A stretch of DNA of 64,000 bases from Fulvivirga sediminis. GTDB lineage: Bacteria; Bacteroidota; Bacteroidia; Cytophagales; Cyclobacteriaceae. The notes beneath the pieces are model-generated. The model made no database searches. It was given only the letters and a program-made list of their open reading frames with translations, and was not told the origin of the DNA. The stretch spans positions 620,001 to 684,000 of the forward strand of contig NZ_JAESIY010000001.1 in the NCBI RefSeq assembly GCF_016757215.1, in the 5' to 3' direction. The position numbers were made by a program, and so were the translations under genes. Shown here piece after piece: positions 51,858-61,178 of this stretch. Each line of letters begins with the position of its first letter. Position 1 is the first letter of the stretch.

Positions 51858-52895
51858 TTAAGAACTATAATACCTCTTCTTTAACCAAAAGGCTACTCTT
51901 ACTAATATAATTAAAGCGGGGACTTCTACCAGTGGTCCAATAACACCAGTGAAAGCCTGGCCCGAGTTAAGGCCAAATACGGCTATGGCTACTGCTATGG
52001 CCAGTTCAAAGTTGTTACCGGCTGCGGTGAAGGCTATAGAAGCATTTTTATCATATTCGGCGCCCATGGCTTTGCTTATAAAAAAGCCGATTAAAAACAT
52101 GAGTGCGAAGTAAATTAAGAGAGGTATCGCTATGCGGATAACATCCATTGGTATTTGCACGATCAGCTCACCTTTGAGTGAAAACATAGTTACTATAGTG
52201 AAGAGCAGTGCAATCAGCGTTAATGGTGAAATGGTAGGAATAAATTTCGTTTTATACCATTCTTCTCCTTTGATTTTTACCAATATTATCCGGCTCAGCA
52301 ATCCTGCTAAAAATGGAATGCCCAGATAGATGGCTACACTTTCAGCTATGGTGGCAATAGATATGTCAATAGTGGCACCTTCAAAACCGAAAAGTGGAGG
52401 CAGCTTGGTAATGAATAACCAAGCATAGAAACTATAAGCAAAGACCTGAAAAATACTATTTAGAGCTACTAATCCGGCACCATATTCACTGCTTCCGTCT
52501 GCCAGGTCATTCCAAACCAATACCATGGCTATACAGCGAGCTAAGCCAATCAGTATTAAGCCTGCCATATATTCAGGATAGTCATGCAAGAATATCAGAG
52601 CCAACACAAACATCAGGGTAGGGCCTATGATCCAGTTGAGCAACAAAGAGATAGAAAGTATTTTCGTGTTTCTAAAAACCTGTGGTAGTAGCTTGTAGTC
52701 CACTTTAGCTAAAGGAGGGTACATCATCAATATCAAGCCAATGGCTATAGGAATATTGGTGCTTCCGCTGCTAAAAGAGTTGATAAAGGCCGATGATGAT
52801 GGGAAAAGGTAGCCAATGACTACGCCTATTATCATGGCAAAAAATATCCACAGAGTTAGGTATTGGTCTAAAAAGCTTAATTTTTTATTAGTCAC
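51858..52895 (-). CDS. arsB: Arsenite efflux permease, ACR3 family
   Basis: 345 residues from a GTG start, with ten transmembrane helices. Key family region [22 protein letters not shown] (about 113-134) includes the conserved Cys, and the [20 protein letters not shown] segment near 290 is diagnostic. Exports As(III) and perhaps Sb(III) by proton antiport. No arsR or arsC is adjacent; the promoter-like TAACTTTG at 52956-52963 gives a leader of about 55 nt. A symbol such as acr3 would be equally valid. Confidence 0.93.
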   Translation of the reverse strand: MTNKKLSFLDQYLTLWIFFAMIIGVVIGYLFPSSSAFINSFSSGSTNIPIAIGLILMMYPPLAKVDYKLLPQVFRNTKILSISLLLNWIIGPTLMFVLALIFLHDYPEYMAGLILIGLARCIAMVLVWNDLADGSSEYGAGLVALNSIFQVFAYSFYAWLFITKLPPLFGFEGATIDISIATIAESVAIYLGIPFLAGLLSRIILVKIKGEEWYKTKFIPTISPLTLIALLFTIVTMFSLKGELIVQIPMDVIRIAIPLLIYFALMFLIGFFISKAMGAEYDKNASIAFTAAGNNFELAIAVAIAVFGLNSGQAFTGVIGPLVEVPALIILVRVAFWLKKRYYSS

Positions 52896-52955
52896 GCGAT
52901 GAATAGTTTAACCTTAATTAGTGAGGGCAATGTAGAACTCATATTGCTAACGCTG

Positions 52956-52963
52956 CAAAGTTA
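52956..52963 (-). promoter_or_regulatory. Putative -7 box for the arsenite exporter
   Basis: TAACTTTG on the minus strand, exact TAnnTTTG. No TTG at the usual distance, as might be expected for a regulated promoter. Confidence 0.35.
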
Positions 52964-53030
52964 CAACTGATTTAAGGGCTACTGAAAAGGATGTCGCTTT
53001 TTGTTAAAGAGATGTTATAGGTAGAACATG

Positions 53031-53060
53031 AAAAAGCCTCATATCGTAAGATATGAGGCC
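53031..53060 (-). terminator. Terminator of the hxlBA operon
   Basis: GCCTCATATC-TTAC-GATATGAGGC followed by TTTTT on the minus strand. A 10-bp perfect stem. Confidence 0.88.
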
Positions 53061-53095
53061 CATAATAAAATAAGCATAATGCTTAGTAACTTAAC

Positions 53096-53722
53096 TTAAG
53101 CTAAGGCTTCTTTTAAAGCTTTAGCGGCAGCAGCAGGATCTTCCTGACCATAAATAGCAGCTCCGGCTACAGCTACAGTAGCACCTGAGTTTTTAACTGC
53201 TTCTATGTTATTGATATTAACTCCACCGGCAATAGATACAGGTACTCCAGCTCTTGAAGCCTCATCTATTAAAACCTGAATAGAGTAACCAGGCTCAGCC
53301 TGCTCATCTAACCCAGCATGTAGCTCTACGAATTCTACTCCGAGAGCAATTACTTCCTGAGCACGCTTCACTCTGTCTTTTACACCGATAGTATCTACTA
53401 CTACCGCTCTATTATATTTTTTAGCAGCTTCTACAGCTCCTGAGATGGTAGAGTTACCAGTAGCTCCCAAGATAGTGATGTAATCAGCCCCTGCTTTAAA
53501 AGCCATTTCAGCTTCAAGACCACCAGCATCAGCAGTTTTGAAATCAGCAAAGATCATTTTATCAGGGAAAGCTGATTTCATAGCAGTGATTACGCTTAGA
53601 CCTTCACTCTTGATTAGAGGAGTTCCTAATTCGATGATGTCTACGTAAGGTGCTACTTTAGTTGCCAAAGCGATGGCGTCTTCTGTGGTAAGCAAGTCAA
53701 TTGCTACTTGTAATTTGGCCAT
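53096..53722 (-). CDS. hxlA: 3-hexulose-6-phosphate synthase
   Basis: 208 residues, a TIM-barrel of the orotidine-5'-phosphate decarboxylase superfamily. It condenses formaldehyde with ribulose 5-phosphate. Landmarks: AIDLLTTEDA (8-17), the FADFKTADAGG catalytic strand (about 61-71), VEFVELHAGLDEQA and SIAGGVN. The ulaD/KGPDC relatives are similar, but hxlB directly upstream settles the call. Second gene of hxlBA, 51 nt after hxlB, followed by a terminator. Confidence 0.93.
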   Translation of the reverse strand: MAKLQVAIDLLTTEDAIALATKVAPYVDIIELGTPLIKSEGLSVITAMKSAFPDKMIFADFKTADAGGLEAEMAFKAGADYITILGATGNSTISGAVEAAKKYNRAVVVDTIGVKDRVKRAQEVIALGVEFVELHAGLDEQAEPGYSIQVLIDEASRAGVPVSIAGGVNINNIEAVKNSGATVAVAGAAIYGQEDPAAAAKALKEALA

Positions 53723-53773
53723 AATGTTATATAGTTATTTTATTTCGAAATTATATTTATTGTTAAATGAGAT

Positions 53774-54355
53774 TTACTCCATGTTTGCGTGTCTTGTCCA
53801 TAGTTCTTCTGCGGAGCTACCATCTATATTCCATAGCTCGTGGATTAGCGCATCGAACAGTAATAAAAAGCCCTGCTCAAACAAGCTGCCGGCATATTGA
53901 GAAGACACTTTGGTGTTATGGTCTTGCTTGCCAGCAGCAGGTATGGTTACAGTATAATCTGCCGTTTCGGCTAGCGGAGAAGTAGCATTAGTTGTAAAGC
54001 ATATCAAAGTAGCTCCTACTTTTTTAGCCGTTTCTCCTGCCTTTACTATAGATGAGGTAGTGCCTGATCCTGAAGCGGCTATAAGCACATCTCCTTCGCC
54101 TATGGCTGGCGTAGTGGTTTCTCCCACCACATAAGCAGAATATCCTAAATGCATCAGTCGCATAGCCGCTGCGTTGATCATAAAGCCTGTGCGTCCTGCT
54201 CCAATCAAGAAAATATTCTTAGCTTCGTTTAATGCAGGTATTATAGAAGTTATTGGTTCAAAAGTGAGCCTTTTAGATAGTTCCTGGTGCTCATTAAGAA
54301 TCATTTCCAGTGCATTTTTTATAGCCTTAGCCTCAGTAGTGGTGGATGTATTCAT
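53774..54355 (-). CDS. hxlB: 6-phospho-3-hexuloisomerase
   Basis: 193 residues, a SIS-domain isomerase turning 3-hexulose 6-phosphate into fructose 6-phosphate. Motifs: IFLIGAGRTGFMINAAAMRLMHLG (about 49-72), GEGDVLIAASGSGTTSS (about 87-103) and the C-terminal helix with ALIHELW. With HxlA it forms the two-step ribulose monophosphate route, either formaldehyde removal or, in reverse, ribose-phosphate supply. First gene of the operon and divergent from an AraC regulator. Confidence 0.95.
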   Translation of the reverse strand: MNTSTTTEAKAIKNALEMILNEHQELSKRLTFEPITSIIPALNEAKNIFLIGAGRTGFMINAAAMRLMHLGYSAYVVGETTTPAIGEGDVLIAASGSGTTSSIVKAGETAKKVGATLICFTTNATSPLAETADYTVTIPAAGKQDHNTKVSSQYAGSLFEQGFLLLFDALIHELWNIDGSSAEELWTRHANME

Positions 54356-54395
54356 GTTTATGAATTGATGAAAATGCCGTTAATTATTAATGGGG

Positions 54396-54403
54396 CAAAT
54401 GTA
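54396..54403 (-). promoter_or_regulatory. -7 box of the hxlBA promoter
   Basis: TACATTTG on the minus strand, exact TAnnTTTG, giving a leader of about 34 nt before hxlB. The -33 TTG is missing; a GTACAA motif (54424-54429, minus orientation) occupies that position, typical of an activator-dependent promoter. Confidence 0.5.
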
Positions 54404-54423
54404 GGGAGGCCTTAAGGGGGCCT

Positions 54424-54510
54424 TTGTACACGATCAGATAAATGTGTAGTACAATTTGCTAATATTGAAAGAGTTGGTGGTGATATTGTCTATTATTGTG
54501 GTACAATTTG
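54424..54510. promoter_or_regulatory. Repeated GTACAA operator-like motifs between hxlB and araC
   Basis: GTACAATTTG occurs at 54449-54458 and again at 54501-54510 (52 nt start to start, about five DNA turns). A third, inverted GTACAA sits at 54424-54429 over the -33 position of hxlB. The array is what an AraC-family dimer with looping would use. Confidence 0.45.
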
Positions 54511-54551
54511 GAAATGAGTCGATTTTAGGTTGATAATAAATAGTAGAGAAT

Positions 54552-55394
54552 ATGCTAAGTGATAAGGTTTTATTTATTCGAAATCTGGATCAGTGTCCTC
54601 CTTCTTATCTGGATGATCCTGGAAGAAGAGAGTTTTTTGAAATAGTATGGTTGCATGATGAGGAGGCACTACATGTTCCTCAGCATGATTTTCAAACCTT
54701 AAGGGGAGATTGGATTTATCTTATTCCTCCTTACCGTGTGCATCAGCTCAACAAGGCAGGCAAGAAAGGGGTGCTAATTTCCTTTAAAAGAGAGCTTTTG
54801 GAGGGAGACCTAAAAGAGTTTTTGCTGGATGTATTTCGTATGTTCAATATTCAGGGTGAGTTTTCTTGTTTGCAGGTAAATGAAGAAAGCTCAAAAGGTC
54901 TTATTACCGTTTTTGACCTGCTGAATGAAGAGTATAAGCGTTCTGCTATGAATATGACTATGATCAAGGCCTTGCTCAAGGTGTTTTTATTGCAACTTAT
55001 TCAATTGAAAGAGCAGCATTTTACCAAGCATGATATTCATGAAAAGCGGGTGTATGAGTTTATGCTTTTATTAGAAATGAATTATTTAGAGCAAAGGAAT
55101 ATTGATTTTTATGCTGATAAGCTGGGTATAAGTGCGAAAAGGTTAAATCAGGTTCTTAAAGATAAGTTGAACAAAACAGGCACAAATCTCATTCATGAGA
55201 GAGTGGTGCTGGAGGCAAAACGTCAAATTATCCATAGTGAGAATACCATAAAAGAAATAGCGTTTAACCTGGGCTTTAATGATCGATCTTATTTTAGTCG
55301 TTTCTTTAAGCAACATACCGCTAAAACTCCACAGGAATTTCAGGAGGAAGTGAAAGAGCATGTACGAGCACATGCCAATACGTTGATTAATTAA
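54552..55394 (+). CDS. AraC-family transcriptional regulator
   Basis: 280 residues. N-terminal cupin-like sensing domain (about 20-130; IVWLHDEEALHVPQHDFQTLRGDWIYLIPPYRVHQL) and C-terminal double helix-turn-helix (about 175-270), the second helix pair being IKEIAFNLGFNDRSYFSRFFKQHTAKTPQEF. Divergent from hxlBA with 196 bp between and repeated motifs in the gap, so it very probably controls that operon; the inducer (formaldehyde or a sugar phosphate) is inference. Confidence 0.9.
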   Translation: MLSDKVLFIRNLDQCPPSYLDDPGRREFFEIVWLHDEEALHVPQHDFQTLRGDWIYLIPPYRVHQLNKAGKKGVLISFKRELLEGDLKEFLLDVFRMFNIQGEFSCLQVNEESSKGLITVFDLLNEEYKRSAMNMTMIKALLKVFLLQLIQLKEQHFTKHDIHEKRVYEFMLLLEMNYLEQRNIDFYADKLGISAKRLNQVLKDKLNKTGTNLIHERVVLEAKRQIIHSENTIKEIAFNLGFNDRSYFSRFFKQHTAKTPQEFQEEVKEHVRAHANTLIN

Positions 55395-55401
55395 AATATA
55401 G

Positions 55402-55884
55402 ATGAAAGCAGCAAGCTTAGTAGATATTAAGAAGGAACTTAGAGAAATGGATAGCGAGCAGATGGCAGCTATGTTGCTAAGGCTGGCTAAATTCAAGAAG
55501 GATAATAAAGAACTACTTACTTACCTCATTTTTGAAGCTCCAGATGAAGATGCCTACATTGATCTGATAAAAGAATATGTAGATGATGCTCTGGATGAAG
55601 TGAATACCCATTCCTACTATTATGCCAAGAAGAATATAAGAAAGATACTACGGCAGCTTAATAAGTATATCCGTTATTCTGGTGAGAAAAGAACGGAGTT
55701 GGAGCTGCTGCTTTATTTTTGTTTAGGGGTGCAGAAAAGAGACATAAATATTCATGGGGGTAGTGTGCTCAAGAATATGTATCAATCGCAGGTGAAGAAA
55801 ATAAAAGCAGCTTATGGTAAGCTCCATGCCGACTTGCAAACAGATTACAAACAAGAAGTAGAGAAAGCAGAAGACTATCTTTAA
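55402..55884 (+). CDS. Hypothetical alpha-helical cytosolic protein
   Basis: 160 residues, no family recognised by me. All-helical pattern, charged (Lys/Glu/Asp-rich), no signal peptide, with a repeated Leu-rich ordering (ELLTYLIFEAPDEDAYIDLIKEYVDDALDEV, then LELLLYFCLGVQKRDI). It starts 7 nt after the AraC gene stop, so it shares that transcript. Confidence 0.75.
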   Translation: MKAASLVDIKKELREMDSEQMAAMLLRLAKFKKDNKELLTYLIFEAPDEDAYIDLIKEYVDDALDEVNTHSYYYAKKNIRKILRQLNKYIRYSGEKRTELELLLYFCLGVQKRDINIHGGSVLKNMYQSQVKKIKAAYGKLHADLQTDYKQEVEKAEDYL

Positions 55885-55945
55885 AGAGGGTTAAATGAGT
55901 GATGTTTGTTATCTTTAATTATCACTTATAATAAACCCTCAATTC

Positions 55946-57766
55946 ATGAAATATCTTAATATACTGCTGCTTTTGTTTGTTGTTTCTACAGCAGTGAGAG
56001 CACAGAGTTCTTTACTACAAAACCCTTATAGCCGTGATCATATTAGCCTTAATGGGCCTTGGCATTATATTGCTGATCCTTATGAAAACGGATATTACAA
56101 TTATAGAAGAAAAGCCTTTGACGAGATAGGTAACAAAAAGGGTGGTTACTATGATAATCTAAAGCAAAATAATCCTATGTCTTTGATAGAGTATGATTTT
56201 GATCATGCTCCTACTCTTGATGTTCCTGGAGATTGGAATTCTCAGGTAGAAAAACTGGAACTCTATGAGGGTACGGTATGGTATCAGAGAGCGTTTGTGG
56301 TAAGCCCCGAGAAAGGCAAAAAATACTGGCTTTACTTTGGCGCCGTTAATTATGAAGCTCATGTATATCTGAATGGTAAGAAGCTGGGCACTCACAAAGG
56401 CGGATTCACACCTTTCCAGTTTGAAGTAACTGACCTGCTCCATGAGGGGGATAACTTCATAGTGCTGAAGGTTGATAATGCCAGGCATCAAGACGAAGTG
56501 CCTACTGTAAATACTGATTGGTGGAATTACGGAGGTGTTACCAGAGATGTTTTGCTCATCAATACTCCTGATAGTTACATTCAGGATTATCAACTAAAAC
56601 TAAACCCTGCAAATAATAAAGAGATTCGCGGTTTTGTGAAGGTGGAAGGGGAGGAAAGTGAAGTGAAGGTTGCTATTCCTGAGCTGAAAGTAGATAAAGC
56701 TATTGCTGTAGATAGAAATGGCTATGCTTCATTTGCTATTCCTGTGAAAAAAGTGGTTTACTGGAGCCCTGAAAACCCTAAGTTATATGAGGTGCAAATA
56801 AGTTCTTCTAATGATATGGTGTTAGATAAAATAGGGTTCAGAACTATTACCACCGAGGGGACTGATATTTTGTTAAATGGAAAGTCAGTGTTTTTAAGAG
56901 GCATTTCTATGCATGAAGAAAATCCATTCTTACCAGGAAGACTTAGGGGAGAGGGAGATATTAAAATGTTATTTCAGTGGGCTAAAGAACTCAATTGCAA
57001 CTTTATTAGACTGGCCCATTATCCGCATGATGAAAAAGCGCTGAAGCTGGCCGATGAAATGGGCTTGATGGTATGGGCGGAAATACCTGTTTACTGGACT
57101 ATATCTTGGGAGAATGAGGCTACTTATAAAAATGCGGAGGCTCAACTTACAGATATGATAGTTAGAGATAAAAATCGAGCATCTATAATGATTTGGTCGG
57201 TAGGAAATGAAACGCCTGTGAGCGAGCCTAGGATGAAATTTATGGGAGGCCTAGCGGATAAGGTGAGGTCTTTAGATGATTCCAGGTTAGTGGCCGCTGC
57301 GCTAGAGGTATCCCAAAAGGAAGGTGAGATGGTTTGGACCTGTGATGATCCGCTGGTAGATAAGATTGATTTAGTTAGTTTTAATGAATATGCAGGTTGG
57401 TATTGGCTTACTCCTTCAGAGTTGAGTAAAATAAAATTTGAATTTGATATTGATAAGCCTGTTTTTATCTCTGAATTTGGGGCAGGTGCTTTAGGCGGTT
57501 TTCACAGCGAAGATAGAGTGAGGTGGTCAGAAGAGTATCAGGAAGACCTTTATATCAAACAGATAAAATTACTTACCGAAATTAAACAGCTTAGGGGTGT
57601 GACGCCCTGGATTCTGGTCGATTTCAGGTCTCCCAGAAGACCGCATTCAGTATATCAAAACTTCTGGAATAGAAAGGGGCTGATATCAAACACAGGGGAT
57701 AAGAAAAAGGCCTTTTTTATCTTAAAGGATTACTATCAAAAGCAGGAAGAGGCTTACAAAAAATAG
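55946..57766 (+). CDS. Glycoside hydrolase family 2 (beta-glucuronidase-like)
   Basis: 606 residues with a signal peptide (about 1-19, VRAQ). GH2 sugar-binding beta-sandwich (about 20-205), immunoglobulin-like domain (about 206-305) and TIM barrel (about 306-600). Acid/base Glu422 in WSVGNE and nucleophile Glu510 in ISEFGAG. Domain order and size match beta-glucuronidase / beta-galactosidase of the short GH2 type. Secreted or periplasmic. No SusCD pair or sulfatase nearby, so the substrate is open. Confidence 0.92.
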   Translation: MKYLNILLLLFVVSTAVRAQSSLLQNPYSRDHISLNGPWHYIADPYENGYYNYRRKAFDEIGNKKGGYYDNLKQNNPMSLIEYDFDHAPTLDVPGDWNSQVEKLELYEGTVWYQRAFVVSPEKGKKYWLYFGAVNYEAHVYLNGKKLGTHKGGFTPFQFEVTDLLHEGDNFIVLKVDNARHQDEVPTVNTDWWNYGGVTRDVLLINTPDSYIQDYQLKLNPANNKEIRGFVKVEGEESEVKVAIPELKVDKAIAVDRNGYASFAIPVKKVVYWSPENPKLYEVQISSSNDMVLDKIGFRTITTEGTDILLNGKSVFLRGISMHEENPFLPGRLRGEGDIKMLFQWAKELNCNFIRLAHYPHDEKALKLADEMGLMVWAEIPVYWTISWENEATYKNAEAQLTDMIVRDKNRASIMIWSVGNETPVSEPRMKFMGGLADKVRSLDDSRLVAAALEVSQKEGEMVWTCDDPLVDKIDLVSFNEYAGWYWLTPSELSKIKFEFDIDKPVFISEFGAGALGGFHSEDRVRWSEEYQEDLYIKQIKLLTEIKQLRGVTPWILVDFRSPRRPHSVYQNFWNRKGLISNTGDKKKAFFILKDYYQKQEEAYKK

Positions 57767-57786
57767 TATCTATTTTAAATCATGAA

Positions 57787-57828
57787 TAAGGGCGAATGTT
57801 CAATTAAGAAGCATTCGCCCTTATTTTT
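57787..57828 (+). terminator. Terminator after the GH2 gene
   Basis: AAGGGCGAATG pairs with CATTCGCCCTT across a 13-nt loop, then a T-rich tract. Confidence 0.8.
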
Positions 57829-57956
57829 ATAAAGGATTCTGAAGGTCACCTAAAACGAAGTGAGAAATAGGAGTTATTAATAATTAGAGTTTTGCAAACG
57901 TTTTCGATTGAAGTGTGGTTGTATCTAATACCTACATACAACAAACGCTAATTATT

Positions 57957-58253
57957 ATGGATAAACTTATCATTCAAAAGCCTTCACTAAAGTTTATGGT
58001 AGAAGTGTCTTCCAGTGAAGGAGAGTTGATTTTTAATGTTAATCGTTACATAGATGCCAGCCATCAGGAAGAAATGGCTTTCAGTGCTCAGTTGGCTAAA
58101 TATGATGCCATTAAATGTAAGGATCGCTTTCATAATTGTCATGAGCTTATTCATAAGTTGCTCAAATTTATGCAGACAGAATTAGCTCCGGTAGGAGACA
58201 AGCCCAAAGTAAAGATGACCTTAAGGAGAAGCAGAACGTTTGGTAAATACTAG
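57957..58253 (+). CDS. Small hypothetical protein
   Basis: 98 residues from the ATG at 57957; the in-frame ATG at 57915 would add 14 residues with poor coding character. Soluble, basic at the C-terminus (VKMTLRRSRTFGKY), with HNCHELIHKLLKFMQ in the middle. No family recognised. The TAG stop shares the palindrome CTAG (58250-58253) with the convergent glutamate-synthase-like gene. Confidence 0.65.
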   Translation: MDKLIIQKPSLKFMVEVSSSEGELIFNVNRYIDASHQEEMAFSAQLAKYDAIKCKDRFHNCHELIHKLLKFMQTELAPVGDKPKVKMTLRRSRTFGKY

Positions 58254-59764
58254 CGAGCTAACTTACCCTCTTTTACACTAGGATATATTTCTTCAAAAGA
58301 TAGCAAGTTGTTATTGAAAGTACGCTTATAAATATGTGTTCTGTTGAGTTGTTCTATGGAGCTATTACCAGAGGCTGAGAGTAGTTCAATAAAATCTTTT
58401 AAGGTTTCTTGGTGATAATTTTTCACTCTTTTCCATTTTTCTGATACTACCAATCCTTTTCTTAGGTGAGGTTTGTTAGAAGTAACACCTGTGGGGCAGT
58501 TATTAGTATCGCACTTTAGAGCTTGTATGCAACCTAGTGCCAGCATCATTCCTCTCGCGGAGTTGCAGATATCTGCCCCCATGCTTAAGGCTTTGTATAT
58601 ATCAAAGGCAGTAAATATTTTGGTAGCGGTTATTACTTTAATGTCTTTTTTGAGATCGTAACCATTGAGCATATCTACCACAAATATTAAAGCTTCTTCC
58701 CATGGCATACCTACATAGTTAGAGAAGTCAATGGGGGCCGCTCCTGTACCACCTTCAGCGCCATCTACAGTAATAAAATCAGGTTTGATGCCTGTCTTAC
58801 GCATTGCCTCACATATTTCTATAAACTCATCTTTGTTACCTATGCATAGCTTAAAGCCGATGGGTTTACCTTTGGAAAGGTCACGCAATTCTTTAATGAA
58901 ATAGCACAAGCCTTGAGCGTCATTAAATGCAGAATGTCCTGGAGGCGATAGGACGGTAGTATGTGGTTTTACGCCTCTTATTTCAGCAATCTCTTCGTCA
59001 TTTTTAGAGGCTGGTAGTACTCCGCCATGACCAGGTTTGGCTCCTTGAGATATTTTTATTTCTATCATTTTTACCTCTTGGCGTTCTGCCTGCACTTTAA
59101 ACTTCTCAGGAGAAAAATTACCATCCTCTGATCTGCAGCCAAAGTAGCCTGTGCCCACTTCATATACCAAGTCACCACCTTGGAGATGGTATGGAGAGAT
59201 ACTTCCTTCGCCTGTGTCATGAAAAAAGTGACCTTCCCTTGCTCCAATGTTGAGGGCAGTGATCGCATTTTTACTTAAAGCTCCGTAGCTCATGGCAGAT
59301 ATATTAAAAATACTGGCCGAATAAGGAGATTTACAATCTGGCCCGCCCACAGTAACTCTAGGGAAATCATCCAGTTTTTTTGCTGGATAAATGCTTTGAT
59401 GCATATATTCATACCCAGGCTCATTCAGGTCTAGCTGAGTGCCAAAAGGGTGTGTGGCTGTCTGTAATTTAGCACGTTGGTAAATGTAAGCTCGATGATT
59501 ACGATCAATAGGCTTACCATCGGTGTCTGACTCTACAAAGTACTGATGTATCTCCGGGGAAATCAGTTCGAAGAAGTATCTGAAGTGGCCCAGTACAGGG
59601 AAGTTTCTTAATATGGTATGCTTCTTTTGTAGAAGATCATAAATGCCCAATAAAATAAAAGGGCCAATGATAGCTAATGTCCAGATGATGGGAGGCCAAA
59701 TAAAGAAGATAGCAATGGTTAGGCTTACTAGAACGAGGTTTCCAAAAATGAATATATTGCGCAT
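58250..59764 (-). CDS. FMN-binding glutamate-synthase-family membrane protein
   Basis: 504 residues. Two N-terminal transmembrane helices (about 5-45), then a TIM-barrel matching the FMN domain of glutamate synthase: AMSYGALSKNAITALN, GHGGVLPASKNDEEIAEIRG, FITVDGAEGGTGAAPIDF, and an Fe-S-type cysteine set (CIQALKCDTNNCPTGV, about 436-451). It lacks the glutamine amidotransferase domain, so it is not a complete GltB. The stand-alone form is widespread with unknown substrate. It starts 8 nt after the M90 peptidase gene end. Confidence 0.9.
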   Translation of the reverse strand: MRNIFIFGNLVLVSLTIAIFFIWPPIIWTLAIIGPFILLGIYDLLQKKHTILRNFPVLGHFRYFFELISPEIHQYFVESDTDGKPIDRNHRAYIYQRAKLQTATHPFGTQLDLNEPGYEYMHQSIYPAKKLDDFPRVTVGGPDCKSPYSASIFNISAMSYGALSKNAITALNIGAREGHFFHDTGEGSISPYHLQGGDLVYEVGTGYFGCRSEDGNFSPEKFKVQAERQEVKMIEIKISQGAKPGHGGVLPASKNDEEIAEIRGVKPHTTVLSPPGHSAFNDAQGLCYFIKELRDLSKGKPIGFKLCIGNKDEFIEICEAMRKTGIKPDFITVDGAEGGTGAAPIDFSNYVGMPWEEALIFVVDMLNGYDLKKDIKVITATKIFTAFDIYKALSMGADICNSARGMMLALGCIQALKCDTNNCPTGVTSNKPHLRKGLVVSEKWKRVKNYHQETLKDFIELLSASGNSSIEQLNRTHIYKRTFNNNLLSFEEIYPSVKEGKLAR

Positions 59765-59771
59765 GTATTAA

Positions 59772-60695
59772 CTATTTTGTTTTTAGGGCTACTTTTTTCT
59801 TGAGTCTGCTTACCGGATCCTGCCTAAATACTTTGTTCATCATTTTATATAATTTAGGGTGTTTACGCTTGAATAGCCTTGGCCTTTGGAAGAAGTATTC
59901 ACTAATAACGGGAAAGAACTCCTCTTTGCTAGTGCCTCCATAGGCGTTAATGTCAGATTTATTTTTTCTTATTTTTTCAATTTCTCGCTGTAATGCCTCC
60001 AGCCAGGGTTGGGCATAGCTATGCTCCATTAATAGACCAGGAATTCCATCAATACTACCATCAGAGTCATCTATAAGGTGTACAAACTCATGAATTCCAA
60101 CGTTAGACTTGCTTTGCGGATATTCGAAACCGTAGTGCAAATCCTTTTTGGAAAGGATCATTTTTCCATTCATTACACCATTGCCCACCATTCCTGAAAT
60201 ATTACGTCCTTTGCCTTCTAGCTGATATTCGTGGTTGAAAGAGTTGGGATATATGAGTACTTCAGTAAGGTCATCATAGTTCCAGTTAGGAAAAGCAAAT
60301 ACGGGGATAATAGCACTGCTAGCTACTAACAATCGGTCTGTGTCGGTAATGTCGGTTTCAACGCCTGTGATAAGCTTTTCTGAGATAAATATATTGATTT
60401 CCCTTTCAAATTTAGACTTGTCTTTCTCAGTTAATCCACGGTAAAATTTCACTTTATCATTAAGAATATCTCTCCATTCTTGAGAAAATTCCAGCTTTAT
60501 TAACTTGTTTCGTTTTCTTACACTTCTGGTAAGCCTATAGAACAATAGGTAAGCTGCTATGAGACAGAAGGCCGCTACTACGGGCAGCAAACTAATGTCG
60601 TCGCTGTACAGAGGGTAGCAAAAGATTAATAGGATGGTAAAAGCTCCTGCACTTAGGAAATAATCGAACCAATCAGGTTTAAAGTGTTTTTTCAT
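59772..60695 (-). CDS. M90 (MtfA-type) zinc peptidase
   Basis: 307 residues. Two N-terminal hydrophobic segments (about 13-27 and 37-55), then an MtfA-like domain with the zinc motif HEFVH (202-206) followed by LIDDSDGSIDG and a third ligand region SKEEFFPVISEYFFQRP. In E. coli MtfA regulates the Mlc repressor; the role here is unknown, and membrane anchoring differs from E. coli MtfA. Probably co-transcribed with the downstream FMN protein. Confidence 0.88.
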   Translation of the reverse strand: MKKHFKPDWFDYFLSAGAFTILLIFCYPLYSDDISLLPVVAAFCLIAAYLLFYRLTRSVRKRNKLIKLEFSQEWRDILNDKVKFYRGLTEKDKSKFEREINIFISEKLITGVETDITDTDRLLVASSAIIPVFAFPNWNYDDLTEVLIYPNSFNHEYQLEGKGRNISGMVGNGVMNGKMILSKKDLHYGFEYPQSKSNVGIHEFVHLIDDSDGSIDGIPGLLMEHSYAQPWLEALQREIEKIRKNKSDINAYGGTSKEEFFPVISEYFFQRPRLFKRKHPKLYKMMNKVFRQDPVSRLKKKVALKTK

Positions 60696-60727
60696 TTTCT
60701 AGGGTATTGGTATGTGCTTCTCATATT

Positions 60728-61102
60728 TTATGAGAGTACCAATAGTTGATTATAGTTAGGTTTAATGGTTGTGCTACCTGCAAGTTTAAAATAGGCAGGG
60801 ATAGAAACGTGGTGGATAAAACAATTTCCACAGACAGAAGTAGTGAAGCGATGTTTTGCTATCAACCCCCAATTTTCTGTGGTAGTGATGATAATGTTTT
60901 TAACAGTAGTTTGAATGTTCAGCGTTTCATGAAAGCAGGAAAGACCTCCTAAGATAAAAGCTTTATTATGAGCTGGGTGACTAATAATAAATTGTATTAT
61001 AAAGTACAATGAGGTGCCCGTACTTCCAAACATTATAAGCAGCGCAATCATTAGCCATGTAGTGAGTATTATTTGATTTACGCTTTGTTTCGAATTATCC
61101 AC
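60728..61102 (-). CDS. Doubtful small membrane protein
   Basis: 124 codons from a GTG. Residues 10-42 form a convincing transmembrane segment (TWLMIALLIMFGSTGTSLYFIIQF), but the rest (Cys/His/Asn-rich) has no family pattern. No promoter or hairpin stands out, although it lies 33 nt upstream of the M90 gene on the same strand. It could be a genuine small gene or random open frame. Confidence 0.4.
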   Translation of the reverse strand: MDNSKQSVNQIILTTWLMIALLIMFGSTGTSLYFIIQFIISHPAHNKAFILGGLSCFHETLNIQTTVKNIIITTTENWGLIAKHRFTTSVCGNCFIHHVSIPAYFKLAGSTTIKPNYNQLLVLS

Positions 61103-61178
61103 CAGGTTTCTCTTTGCTAAAATTCATATAGAGAAACGTATATTAATGACCTATGTTTAATAAATGCCTTAAAATTCG

